From the NCBI GenBank assembly GCA_003762615.1, contig RIAZ01000030.1:1-64000 (forward strand): 64,000 nt of DNA, given 5' to 3'. Of this stretch, positions 8,321 to 16,827 are shown in pieces (the first letter of the stretch is position 1; every line of letters begins with the position of its first letter). The notes under the pieces are model-generated. The model was not told the origin of the DNA, searched no databases, and worked only from the letters and a program-made list of their open reading frames with translations. The DNA is from Muribaculaceae bacterium Isolate-037 (Harlan) (lineage in GTDB: Bacteria; Bacteroidota; Bacteroidia; Bacteroidales; Muribaculaceae). Made by a program: the position numbers and the translations under genes.

Positions 8321-9088
8321 TCAGGCATTCTCTTGCTCTTCGCCTAATTCCACTGTTTGTCGGTTAATAATATCCTCTTTTTTCCACTCTTCGGGATAGG
8401 TCAGCGGTGTGGTGCCGATTGTCTCTATCGCGTCGGCGATGGTCAAACAATCCTCCACCCTCACATTCCCCACACGGGTGCGGCGCAGCCCGGTCAGATG
8501 TGCCCCGCTGCCAAGAGCCTCTCCGAGATCACGTGCGAGGGCGCGGATATAGGTGCCCTTGCTGCACACGATCCGCAACGTGATTTCCGGCATATCCATG
8601 CCAAGAAGCTCCATCTCTTTTATATACAACGGTTTTGCCTTCAGTTCCACCTCCTTCCCTTTGCGCGCGAGGTTATAGGCGCGCTTGCCATCTACCTTGA
8701 CGGCGGAAAAGACCGGGGGCACCTGCATGATCTTCCCTATGAACGTGGGGATGATCTCCTCCACCCTCTCGCGGGTGATATGTTCCCACGGGTAGACGGC
8801 ATCCACCTCTGTCTCCAGATCGAAACTCGGTGTGGTGGCTCCCAACCGTATGGTGGCGACGTATTCCTTGTCGCCGTTCTGAAGCTCGTCGATGCGCTTC
8901 GTGGCACGCCCCGTGCATACGATCAGCACTCCGGTGGCAAGCGGGTCGAGCGTGCCCGCATGTCCCACCTTAAACTTCTTCAGATGCAAACGCCTCTGGA
9001 TCGCTCCCCTCACACGCTTCACAGCATCGAAGGAGGTCCAACCCAAAGGTTTGTCGATTCCTATTATTTCTCCTGTTATGAAATCCAT
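8321..9088 (-). CDS. truB: tRNA pseudouridine synthase B
   Basis: 255 residues from the ATG at 9086-9088 (MDFITGEIIGIDKPLGWTS). It makes pseudouridine-55 in tRNA. The catalytic Asp is in VGHAGTLDPLATG; SKGTYIRALARDLG and TGLRRTRVG match the family. The frame is open upstream to 9211, but those residues are not TruB-like. An 18-bp direct repeat duplicates the start region (see 9076-9113). It lies 19 bp upstream of queA and 68 bp after uppP. Confidence 0.95.
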   Translation of the reverse strand: MDFITGEIIGIDKPLGWTSFDAVKRVRGAIQRRLHLKKFKVGHAGTLDPLATGVLIVCTGRATKRIDELQNGDKEYVATIRLGATTPSFDLETEVDAVYPWEHITRERVEEIIPTFIGKIMQVPPVFSAVKVDGKRAYNLARKGKEVELKAKPLYIKEMELLGMDMPEITLRIVCSKGTYIRALARDLGEALGSGAHLTGLRRTRVGNVRVEDCLTIADAIETIGTTPLTYPEEWKKEDIINRQTVELGEEQENA

Positions 9089-9113
9089 TCTCTCTTTATG
9101 AAATCCATTCTCT
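9076..9113. repeat. 18-bp direct repeat duplicating the truB start region
   Basis: Identical 18-bp copies at 9076-9093 and 9096-9113, 20 bp apart. Each contains ATGGATTTCATAA on the minus strand. The downstream copy carries the truB start. The upstream copy is out of frame and encodes a 10-residue upstream ORF that stops inside the second copy (9076-9078). Confidence 0.85.
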
Positions 9114-9156
9114 ACGGCGGCTTTCACCGCATTTCTTCTCTCAGGGGAGGCTATGA

Positions 9157-9984
9157 TCACTGCCAGAGGAGACAGATGATGCCCATTATAACGCAATATA
9201 CGGCAAACCACACCAGCTTACCCTTCTTCACAAGCTCAAGCATCCATTTGCAGGCGCAGCATCCCACCACGAATGAAGCCACAAAGCCGATGATGAGCGA
9301 GAGGGCTCCGACCGAGTTTTCACCCTGTGCTGCCGGATCGCCTATGATATCCTTAATGTCAAGAAGTGCCTCGCCGAGTATCGGGATGATGACCATCAGG
9401 AATGAGAATGATGCCACCTTATCTCGTTTGTCGCCGAGGATAATGCCTGTGGCTATCGTGGTGCCGCTTCGGCTAAGTCCGGGAAGCACCGCAACCGCCT
9501 GCGAACATCCGATGATGAACGCATCGAGCCAGCCTATGTCGCGACCTTTGGAGGCACCGTATTTGGAAATCTCCCTGACTCCGGTGAAATGCGCGAAGGA
9601 GAGAAGACAAGCCGTGACCAGAAGGCAGATACCCACCACGGTAAGACCACTCCCGAAGAATCCCTCAACATAATCCTTGAAGCAGAGTCCTACGATCGCC
9701 ACCGGTATGCAGGAGAGGAGTATCTTGCAGACGTAGTAGAAATCCGCATCTCGCTTGAACGTGAAGAAACTTACACACAGCTTCCTGAACATCGGCCAAA
9801 GCACCACTATAGTGGAGCATACTGTCGCAGCATGCAGGATAAGGTCGAATTGAAGCACTTTGTCTGACGGGAGATCTATTCCCAGAATTTCGCGGAATAT
9901 CTCAAGGTGTCCGCTGGAACTGATCGGAAGATATTCCGCCAGTCCCTGTACTATACCCAATATAAGGGCATCAAGCCATTCCAT
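9157..9984 (-). CDS. uppP: Undecaprenyl-diphosphatase (BacA/UppP family)
   Basis: 275 residues with about eight membrane segments. It removes a phosphate from undecaprenyl diphosphate so that the lipid carrier can be reused for peptidoglycan and polysaccharide synthesis. The family motifs are present: GIVQGLAEYLPISSSGHLEI near the N-terminus and AVLPGLSRSGTTIATG in the middle. It follows the DUF3098 gene by 9 bp, in the conserved Bacteroidetes cluster. Confidence 0.95.
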   Translation of the reverse strand: MEWLDALILGIVQGLAEYLPISSSGHLEIFREILGIDLPSDKVLQFDLILHAATVCSTIVVLWPMFRKLCVSFFTFKRDADFYYVCKILLSCIPVAIVGLCFKDYVEGFFGSGLTVVGICLLVTACLLSFAHFTGVREISKYGASKGRDIGWLDAFIIGCSQAVAVLPGLSRSGTTIATGIILGDKRDKVASFSFLMVIIPILGEALLDIKDIIGDPAAQGENSVGALSLIIGFVASFVVGCCACKWMLELVKKGKLVWFAVYCVIMGIICLLWQ

Positions 9985-9993
9985 AATGTCTGT

Positions 9994-10278
9994 TTATTTA
10001 TTTTTTTTAGGAGTGTAGACTATCGCGAATGCCATGAGCAGGAAGCCGAGGAACGAGAGTGCCGGACCCACGACGATGCGGCGCGTGCTGAAGATCTCGG
10101 GGTTAAAGCCATTCTCCACCGTGCTACCGCCCCCGCTCATGAGGATGAAGCCGAGCACTATCAACGCAAGACATCCCCCCATCATGTAGTAATTTTTCTT
10201 TGAGAAGGGTTTCTCATCTGCGGTCATTCTCTCAAGTCCCTGCGGGTCTTTCTTCTCTATATCAATATTCAATGCCAT
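9994..10278 (-). CDS. DUF3098 membrane protein
   Basis: 94 residues with two membrane segments (about 30-47, YYMMGGCLALIVLGFILMSG, and 68-88). The conserved pattern FSKKNYYMMGGCLALIVLGFILMSGG...NPEIFSTRRIVVGP is that of DUF3098, which sits between ftsX and uppP in many Bacteroidetes. Function unknown; the context suggests a link to cell envelope or division. Confidence 0.88.
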   Translation of the reverse strand: MALNIDIEKKDPQGLERMTADEKPFSKKNYYMMGGCLALIVLGFILMSGGGSTVENGFNPEIFSTRRIVVGPALSFLGFLLMAFAIVYTPKKNK

Positions 10279-10371
10279 TTTCTGTTTTATATATTTGTTA
10301 TGTTATGCTTATTATCGTGTCAGTTTGCAATATCCTCTGTCTTGGCTACCATGCCGGGAGTATCGGAAGGA

Positions 10372-11250
10372 TCATTTGAACAGTTCATCATAATCCTTGC
10401 GTAGATAGCGTGATGTAGCCATCCATGCCGCCATGCCACACAACAGTATACCGGTGAGTGCCAATCCCGCCGCGACAATTCCAAACATCTGCCAGCTTAT
10501 GCTCGCAGCAATCTCCCCGAACCCTGCCCCCGGCGCGGCTATGAGCGACAGCCCGAGCAGACATGAGGAGACCAGACCCGCCAACAGTCCGGAGATCATA
10601 TTGTCGTTGACAAACGGACGGCGTATGAATCCATTCGTAGCCCCGACAAGCTGCATAGTGTGTATGGTGAAACGGCGGGCATATATGGCAAGATGCACCG
10701 TGTTGTTGATCAAGACGAATGATATTATCACGAGCACAAGGGCAATAGCACCCAACACTATGGAGAGACGCTCTATGTTGCGGTTCATGCTCTCTACCAT
10801 AGCGGAATCCGGCAACACCACGGATTCAACTCCCGGCATCGCTGAAATCACCTTCCCGATGGAATCTATGCGAGCCGCAGAGGAATAGTCGGCATTCAGC
10901 GAGAATGTCACTTCCGGCGACAGGGGATTTACCCCGAACAATGCCTCAAGATCCTCCCCGGTGTCATCCTTCCAATGCTGCAATGCCTCTTTTTGGGAGA
11001 TCATCCTCACGCTATGTGCGTAGGGCACCCCTTCAAAGACCTTGGCAGTCTCCGAAGCCAATGAGTCGGTCACGTTGTCTGCCATGACCACGCTGACCTC
11101 AAGCCGCTCACGCAATTTTCGCGTCTCTGTGGCGGCTCCTATCGAGATGAGCGAGATTATACCTATAATTACAAGTACGAGCGTCACGCTCACTACCGTG
11201 GTGAGATGTGCCGCCCAATATGAGATTTTTACCTCTTTATTATTTTTCAT
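10372..11250 (-). CDS. ftsX: Cell division protein FtsX (permease-like)
   Basis: 292 residues from the ATG at 11248-11250 (MKNNKEVKISYWAAHLTTV); the frame is open to an ATG at 11292, but the added residues are not family-like. One N-terminal membrane segment (about 20-42), an extracellular domain (about 50-165), then three membrane segments in the C-terminal half with NNTVHLAIYARRFTIHTMQLVGATNGFIRRPF, typical of FtsX. With FtsE, coded elsewhere, it controls peptidoglycan hydrolases at the septum. First gene of the five-gene row. Confidence 0.92.
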   Translation of the reverse strand: MKNNKEVKISYWAAHLTTVVSVTLVLVIIGIISLISIGAATETRKLRERLEVSVVMADNVTDSLASETAKVFEGVPYAHSVRMISQKEALQHWKDDTGEDLEALFGVNPLSPEVTFSLNADYSSAARIDSIGKVISAMPGVESVVLPDSAMVESMNRNIERLSIVLGAIALVLVIISFVLINNTVHLAIYARRFTIHTMQLVGATNGFIRRPFVNDNMISGLLAGLVSSCLLGLSLIAAPGAGFGEIAASISWQMFGIVAAGLALTGILLCGMAAWMATSRYLRKDYDELFK

Positions 11251-11339
11251 GAGTCCTGCTGAAGAACTGGAAACAATGATGCAATCTGACAATTGCCAGA
11301 TCAGCCATCAGTTGAAGCCAATGCTGACAAAATCGCCTA

Positions 11340-11371
11340 CAAAGATAACACTTTCAGACCCCATTTGTCAA
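11340..11371 (-). promoter_or_regulatory. Promoter of the ftsX operon
   Basis: Minus strand: TTG (11371-11369), a 21-nt spacer, then TATCTTTG (11347-11340), matching TAnnTTTG. It lies 90 nt before the ftsX ATG. Confidence 0.6.
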
Positions 11372-11446
11372 TTTTTTACCGCATTTTTTCTCAAAAAAGC
11401 ACAACTATACCTATTTTACACCATCAATTCCCTGAATTTATCTTAA

Positions 11447-11491
11447 AAGAGGGCACCTCATCCGGTATTCATCCGGATAATGTGCTCTCTT
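11447..11491 (-). terminator. Terminator after argH
   Basis: AAGAGGGCAC (11447-11456) pairs with GTGCTCTCTT (11482-11491), nine of ten positions. The loop contains a second small inverted repeat (TCCGG, CCGGA). On the minus strand the stem ends in CTCTTTTAAG. It lies 20 nt past argH. Confidence 0.75.
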
Positions 11492-11510
11492 AGGAATTTG
11501 TTGTGGCGGA

Positions 11511-12803
11511 TTATTTCAGCTGCGCGAGCAGACCGTGCATCTTCTCCGCGATAAGCCCGTTTGCCGGGTTGCCGATGCTGCCGAGATGCGTGTGGTGCAC
11601 CTCACGAGTCGGACGATAGGTGCCATCCTGCACCGAGAGACCCACCTGACGGTAGGCATCGCGGAAAGGCACACCCTGGAGCACAAGACGGTTGACGTCT
11701 TCCACCGTGAAGATATAATCATAACGGGGATCATCAAGTATCCCCTCCTTCACCTCTATATGTGCCAGCATGAAGTCTGCCATGTCAAGACATTCTATGA
11801 GCTGCGTGGTGGCGGGGAAGACGATATCCTTCATCAGCTGAAGGTCGCGGTTATAGCCGAGAGGGAGATTTGCTGTCAATATCGTCAGTTCGTTGGGCAA
11901 CGACTGGAGTCGGTTGCATTTGCCTCGCATTATCTCAAACACGTCGGGATTCTTCTTGTGAGGCATGATGCTCGATCCGGTGGTCAGTTCATCAGGGAAT
12001 TTCACAAACCCGAAATTATTGCACATCCACATGCAGACGTCCATCGCCAAGTGACCGAGTGTGGAGGCGACTGCCGCTATCGCCGACGCCACGGCACGCT
12101 CCGTCTTGCCACGGCTCATCTGTGCCGCCACGACGTTGTAGTGCGGATTGGCAAACCCGAGAAGCTCCGTCGTCATCTCCCTGTCGAGTGGGAAGGAGGA
12201 GCCGTAGCCGGCTGCCGATCCGAGCGGATTCTGGTTGGCAATGTTGTAGGCTGCCACGACCATCTGCATGTCGTCGGTCAACGATTCGGCATACGCGCCA
12301 AACCATAGTCCGAACGACGAGGGCATCGCCACCTGTAGATGTGTGTAGCCGGGCATCAGCTTGTCGCGGTGCTCCTCCGAAAGCGACTGCAAGCGGTTGA
12401 ACAGACGCTCCACGCCGTCGGCTATGCGTCGCAACTCATCGCGGAAGAAGAGTTTCAGATCTACAAGCACCTGATCATTGCGGCTGCGTCCGGAATGTAT
12501 CTTCTTCCCTATATCGCCCAGTTTGGCAGTCAGAAGGAACTCCACCTGTGAATGCACATCCTCCACGCCATCCTCTATCACAAATTCACCCCTCTCTATA
12601 GAGTCGGCAATCTCCTGAAGAGCAGGAAGGAGCTGATCAAGCTCACTCTTCTCAAGCAGCCCGATCGATTCAAGCATCCGGATATGAGCCATTGAGCCTT
12701 GCACGTCGTAGCGTGCAAGACGGAGGTCGAGCTCACGGTCAAGACCGACCGTGAAACTTTCTATCATTTTATCGGGTTCGAAACCCTTGTTCCATAGTTG
12801 CAT
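11511..12803 (-). CDS. argH: Argininosuccinate lyase
   Basis: 430 residues. It cleaves argininosuccinate to arginine and fumarate, the last step of arginine synthesis. The fumarase/aspartase-superfamily signature is GSSIMPHKKNPDVFEIMRG (about residues 270-290), and HSGRSRNDQV and YTHLQVAMPSSFG are present. It is the last gene of the arginine operon, 1 bp after the deacylase gene, and is followed by a terminator. Slightly shorter than many ArgH proteins (about 450), as usual for Bacteroidetes. Confidence 0.96.
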   Translation of the reverse strand: MQLWNKGFEPDKMIESFTVGLDRELDLRLARYDVQGSMAHIRMLESIGLLEKSELDQLLPALQEIADSIERGEFVIEDGVEDVHSQVEFLLTAKLGDIGKKIHSGRSRNDQVLVDLKLFFRDELRRIADGVERLFNRLQSLSEEHRDKLMPGYTHLQVAMPSSFGLWFGAYAESLTDDMQMVVAAYNIANQNPLGSAAGYGSSFPLDREMTTELLGFANPHYNVVAAQMSRGKTERAVASAIAAVASTLGHLAMDVCMWMCNNFGFVKFPDELTTGSSIMPHKKNPDVFEIMRGKCNRLQSLPNELTILTANLPLGYNRDLQLMKDIVFPATTQLIECLDMADFMLAHIEVKEGILDDPRYDYIFTVEDVNRLVLQGVPFRDAYRQVGLSVQDGTYRPTREVHHTHLGSIGNPANGLIAEKMHGLLAQLK

Positions 12804-12804
12804 C

Positions 12805-13899
12805 TTAATCTTTGTTTATGTTGAGTTGCATGATCAGCCTCGGATAAATATCCAGAGCCTCCTCTATTTCCGATATCAGCACGTATTCATCAGCCGTGTG
12901 TGAACGCGACGACTCGCCGGGTCCCATCTTCAGGGAATGTATGCCGTGCATCAGTGCCATGTCTGACGTGGTGGGTGAGACAAACGGCGTCCGCCCCAAT
13001 GCCACAGCCGACTCCACGAGTGGATGATCCGACGGTATCACCGACGCATGCACGCGTGTGGAGCGTGGTGTCAGCCGGCTCCATCTCACCGCCTTGCGCA
13101 GCAGTTCAACGGTCTCCTCATTGGAATAAGCGTCGGTAGTGCGCACGTCTACCACATACGAACAGCTGTCGGGCACCACGTTATGCTGCGTACCGGCATT
13201 TATGACCGTGACGCTTACCTTTATCGGTCCCAGCGTCTCGCTGACTTTCGGAGTGGTGAAACGCCTGAGCAGGTCGATATCCTCCATGGCGCGATAAATG
13301 GCATTCTCCCCCTCATTACGTGCGGCATGACCCGATTTTCCGGGTGCCACGCCGTCAAATACGAGGAGTCCGCGTTCCGCTATTGCCGGCTGCATACCCG
13401 TAGGCTCACCCACGAGCACCATGTCAGGCGTGAGACCCCTCTCGGCAAGATACGGCAGGAAGGCTCTCATGCCGTTCTCCCCCATCACCTCCTCCGCCGC
13501 CGTGATTGCCAATATAAGGTTGACGGGGAGGTCGGGATTATCCTTCAGTTCGAGAAACGTTGAAGCCAACGCCACGCCCGAAGCCCCGGCATCGTTACTC
13601 CCCAAGCCGTAGAGACGGTCCCCCTCTATGTCGGGGGAATAGGGGTCGCGGGTGTAGGATGCTGACGGACGCACAGTGTCATGATGTGAGTTGAGCATCA
13701 GCGTGGGGCGCGAGGGATTGAAACCGGGCGCGACGACAAACACGTTGTTGTGCTGACGCTCCACGCTGTCTGCGCCATTCTCACGAAGCCATGCCTCCCA
13801 TATATCGGCAGTGGCACTCTCCTCTCGCGATGGTGACGGCGTGGAAATCAATCTGCGGAGAAGCGTCAGGGCATTCTCCAGACGTGCGGCACGGTTCAT
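12805..13899 (-). CDS. argE: M20 deacylase of the arginine pathway (N-acyl-ornithine/citrulline deacetylase-like)
   Basis: 364 residues from the ATG at 13897-13899, which overlaps the argB stop (ATGA). Zn-dependent M20 peptidase fold: NSHHDTVRP (metal ligands), GLGSNDAGASG, TAAEEVMGENG with catalytic Glu, and GPGESSRSHTADEYV near the C-terminus. In Bacteroides-type pathways the acyl group is carried past the carbamoyltransferase step, so this enzyme probably removes it from N-acylcitrulline rather than N-acylornithine (inference from pathway). Symbol by role. Confidence 0.85.
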   Translation of the reverse strand: MNRAARLENALTLLRRLISTPSPSREESATADIWEAWLRENGADSVERQHNNVFVVAPGFNPSRPTLMLNSHHDTVRPSASYTRDPYSPDIEGDRLYGLGSNDAGASGVALASTFLELKDNPDLPVNLILAITAAEEVMGENGMRAFLPYLAERGLTPDMVLVGEPTGMQPAIAERGLLVFDGVAPGKSGHAARNEGENAIYRAMEDIDLLRRFTTPKVSETLGPIKVSVTVINAGTQHNVVPDSCSYVVDVRTTDAYSNEETVELLRKAVRWSRLTPRSTRVHASVIPSDHPLVESAVALGRTPFVSPTTSDMALMHGIHSLKMGPGESSRSHTADEYVLISEIEEALDIYPRLIMQLNINKD

Positions 13900-14669
13900 T
13901 TCTCTTTTATTATTGTGCCTACCGAACCGCAGAGGGCATCCGACTTGCATATCCTCACCTCCGTCACCCCTTTCGCTGCGGAATCGAGTGCGTTCTGGAG
14001 CTTGGGAAGCATACCTTTCGCCACGATACCCTCCTCTTTAAGACGGGCGAAGGATTCGCGGGTCACAAGCGGGATGACGCTCGTCTCGTCGTCGAGATCG
14101 GTCATCACTCCGGCTTTCTCAAAGCAATAGGTAAGTCGTGTCGGTGCCACGCGTGAGGCTCCGAGTGCCACAGCCGCCGCCACTGAATCGGCGTTGCAGT
14201 TGAGCAGTGAGCCGTCGCCGTCATGACAGATTGCACAGAACACCGGCACGTAGCCACCGTTGAGAAGGGTGGCGATAAACTTATCCGACACCTTATCCGG
14301 ATCTATATCCCCAACAAAACCGTAATCCACCGGTTTTGCGGGACGACGCACCGCCGGGATGACATTACCGTCAGCTCCGGTAAGGCCCACGGCATCACAC
14401 CCGAATTTCTGCAAGAGCGCGACGATACGCTTGTTGATCAATCCGGCATAGACCATAGTCACTATGTTGAGTGTGGCACGGTCTGTGACGCGACGTCCCT
14501 CTATCATGGTGGTCGGCACCCCCATGCTCTCACTCATGCGTGTGGCCTCCTTACCGCCGCCATGCACGAGTATCTTATCACCCTCAAGCGAGGCAAACTC
14601 CCGGAGAAACTTCTCAAGTGCCTCCGGATTATCTATCACATTGCCCCCAATCTTTACGACGTTTATCAT
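13896..14669 (-). CDS. argB: Acetylglutamate kinase (N-acyl-glutamate kinase)
   Basis: 257 residues of the amino-acid kinase family. It phosphorylates the gamma-carboxyl of N-acylglutamate with ATP. Seen: N-terminal VVKIGGNVI, LVHGGGKEATRMSESMG, TDRATLNIVTMVYAGLINK, and the C-terminal AKGMLPKLQNALDSAAKGV segment. It overlaps the following deacylase by ATGA and lies 38 bp after argF. In related Bacteroidetes the acyl group may be succinyl. Confidence 0.94.
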   Translation of the reverse strand: MINVVKIGGNVIDNPEALEKFLREFASLEGDKILVHGGGKEATRMSESMGVPTTMIEGRRVTDRATLNIVTMVYAGLINKRIVALLQKFGCDAVGLTGADGNVIPAVRRPAKPVDYGFVGDIDPDKVSDKFIATLLNGGYVPVFCAICHDGDGSLLNCNADSVAAAVALGASRVAPTRLTYCFEKAGVMTDLDDETSVIPLVTRESFARLKEEGIVAKGMLPKLQNALDSAAKGVTEVRICKSDALCGSVGTIIKEK

Positions 14670-14707
14670 TTCAAAAGCGTGAATGGTTTACTGGTGGGTG
14701 ATTGTAT

Positions 14708-15661
14708 TTAGAGAGATTCAAGCAGACGTTTGATTACTGTCTGCGCGGAAATCTCGCGGTTAGCAGCCTCCGGAATGACGATGCTTCTGTCTGACTCGAT
14801 CACGTCGTCAGTCACGATCATATTGCGTCTTACGGGTAGGCAGTGCATGAAGTAGGCATTGTTGGTCAGAGCCATCTTCTCTGCGTCGACGGTCCAGTCG
14901 CGGTCAGTGGAGAGCACCTTGCCATAGTTCGGGTCAGCGTAGGCAGACCAGTTCTTGGCATATACGAAGTCTGCACCCTCGAGAGCCTTGCGCTGGTCAT
15001 ACTCTATGCGGGCATTACCGGTGAAGGCAGGGTCAAGTTCATATCCATGAGGATGAGTGATGACAAACTCATAGTCGGTGGCATTCATCCATTCTGCAAA
15101 GGAGTTGGGCACTGCCTGCGGGAGTGCTCGCGGATGAGGTGCCCATGTCATGACCACTTTCGGACGCGGTTTTGTCTTGAACTCCTCGATAGTGATGAGA
15201 TCGGCAAAGCTCTGGAGAGGATGGCGGGTGGCAGCCTCCATGCTGAACACCGGACGTCCGGAATACTTTATGAACTGCTCGATGACGCGCTCCTCATAAT
15301 CCTCTTTCTTATCCTTAAGCCCGGCAAATGAGCGCACGCCGATTATATCGCAATATGAACCCATCACGGGGATTGCCTCCAGCAGGTGCTCTGCCTTGTC
15401 GCCGTCCATGATGACGCCGCGCTCAGTCTCCAGCTTCCACGCACCCTGATTCACGTCGAGAACCATCACGTTCATGCCGAGGTTCATCGCCGCCTTCTGG
15501 GTAGAGAGGCGGGTGCGGAGTGAGGAGTTGAAAAATATCATCAGGAGAGTCTTGTTGCGTCCGAGTTCGGTAAAGGCAAAACGGTCTTTCTTTATCTCCG
15601 CAGCCTCTGCCAAGGCTGCCTTCAGGTCGCCTATATCAGCTACACAAGTGAATTTTTTCAT
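14708..15661 (-). CDS. argF': N-succinylornithine/N-acetylornithine carbamoyltransferase (argF')
   Basis: 317 residues. It carbamoylates an N-acylated ornithine. The carbamoyl-phosphate motif is FFNSSLRTRLSTQ, and the C-terminal HCLPVRRNMIVTDDVIES matches the Bacteroides succinylornithine carbamoyltransferase rather than ordinary OTCase. Residue 90, in MDGDKAEH, is Ala. By my recollection this position is Pro in the B. fragilis succinyl enzyme, and the equivalent is Glu in the Xanthomonas acetyl enzyme; it sets substrate choice. The start overlaps the argD stop (ATGA). Confidence 0.92.
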   Translation of the reverse strand: MKKFTCVADIGDLKAALAEAAEIKKDRFAFTELGRNKTLLMIFFNSSLRTRLSTQKAAMNLGMNVMVLDVNQGAWKLETERGVIMDGDKAEHLLEAIPVMGSYCDIIGVRSFAGLKDKKEDYEERVIEQFIKYSGRPVFSMEAATRHPLQSFADLITIEEFKTKPRPKVVMTWAPHPRALPQAVPNSFAEWMNATDYEFVITHPHGYELDPAFTGNARIEYDQRKALEGADFVYAKNWSAYADPNYGKVLSTDRDWTVDAEKMALTNNAYFMHCLPVRRNMIVTDDVIESDRSIVIPEAANREISAQTVIKRLLESL

Positions 15662-16797
15662 AATTGTTTCATTACATTGATAAAGGATTCAGCCTCTTCC
15701 ATAGATATTGAGAGCGCGGGAAGAAGACGCACTGTGAACTGTCCGGCACCGCCGGTGAAGATATGATGCTCGAAAAGGAGTTTCTTGCGCAGTTCGCCGC
15801 CGGTGAAACCCTCCATCTCGAAGCCTATCATAAGACCCTTGCCTCTGACATCGGTCACTTTCGGCATCTTGCGGAGCTCCGAGATAAGGTACTCCCCTAC
15901 CTTGGCTGCATTCTCCACAAGGTTCTCCTGATCCATCACGTCGAGCACGGCAATAGCAGCAGCACACGCGAGATGATTGCCACCGAAAGTGGTGCCGAGC
16001 ATACCCTTCTTAGCGGGTATCGACGGGGAGATGAGTACTGCCGCTGCCGGGAAGCCGTTGGCAATACCCTTCGCGCAAGTGATTATGTCGGGGCGTATCC
16101 CGGCATACTGATGAGCGAAGAATTTACCCGACCTGCCGTAGCCTGACTGTATCTCATCAAGGATAAGGAGCGTGCCGGTCTTCTTACACTCTTCAGCGAG
16201 GAAGCGCAGGAAGTCGGGAGTAGGCTCATGTATGCCTGCCACGCCCTGTATACCTTCGATTATGACGGCGGCATACTCATGGGTGGCAAGCACCGTCCGC
16301 ACGGCATCGACATCGTTGAGAGCCACAAACGTCACGTTGTTCGTCTCGTTGAAGCGCGAACGTATGCCGGGATTGTCGGTAGCTGCCACAGCGCCGGATG
16401 TGCGTCCGTGGAATGCCTTGCCGAATGCAAGGATATTCTCACGCCCAGTGGTGAACGACGCAAGTTTTATGGCATTCTCGTTGGCCTCCGCGCCTGAGTT
16501 GCAGAGGAACAGTGAATAATCCTCATATCCGGAGAGCTTGCCAAGTTTGTCGGCGAGTTTCCACTGAAGGGAGTTCTGCACCGAGTTGGAATAGAAACCC
16601 AGTCTCTCCACCTGTTCAGAGAGAGCTTTCACGTAATGTGGATGGGAATGTCCTATTGAGATGACGGCATGTCCGCCATACAGGTCAAGATAGTCGGTGC
16701 CGTCCTCGGTGAAGACGTGCGAACCCTTACCTCTGACCGGCTCTATATCATAGAGTGAATAAACGTCAAAAAGATTCATCGGCAATATTGTTGACAA
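15658..16797 (-). CDS. argD: Acetyl-/succinylornithine aminotransferase
   Basis: 379 residues, class III PLP aminotransferase. It converts N-acyl-glutamate semialdehyde to N-acylornithine. Seen: LYGGHAVISIGHSHPHYV, LCNSGAEANENAIKLA, FGKAFHGRTSGA, LILDEIQSGYGRSGKFFAH with the PLP-binding Asp, and CAKGIANGFPAAAVL with the Schiff-base Lys. It overlaps argF' by ATGA and lies 30 bp after argC. Confidence 0.95.
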   Translation of the reverse strand: MSTILPMNLFDVYSLYDIEPVRGKGSHVFTEDGTDYLDLYGGHAVISIGHSHPHYVKALSEQVERLGFYSNSVQNSLQWKLADKLGKLSGYEDYSLFLCNSGAEANENAIKLASFTTGRENILAFGKAFHGRTSGAVAATDNPGIRSRFNETNNVTFVALNDVDAVRTVLATHEYAAVIIEGIQGVAGIHEPTPDFLRFLAEECKKTGTLLILDEIQSGYGRSGKFFAHQYAGIRPDIITCAKGIANGFPAAAVLISPSIPAKKGMLGTTFGGNHLACAAAIAVLDVMDQENLVENAAKVGEYLISELRKMPKVTDVRGKGLMIGFEMEGFTGGELRKKLLFEHHIFTGGAGQFTVRLLPALSISMEEAESFINVMKQL

Positions 16798-16827
16798 TGT
16801 GTTGAATATATGCGGTTGCCCGCGATT

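Noticed and set aside
8357..9673. 438-codon open frame on the plus strand over truB and uppP
   Set aside because: Antisense to two well-conserved genes; the translation has no recognisable domain and is rich in His, Arg and Cys as expected of a shadow frame.
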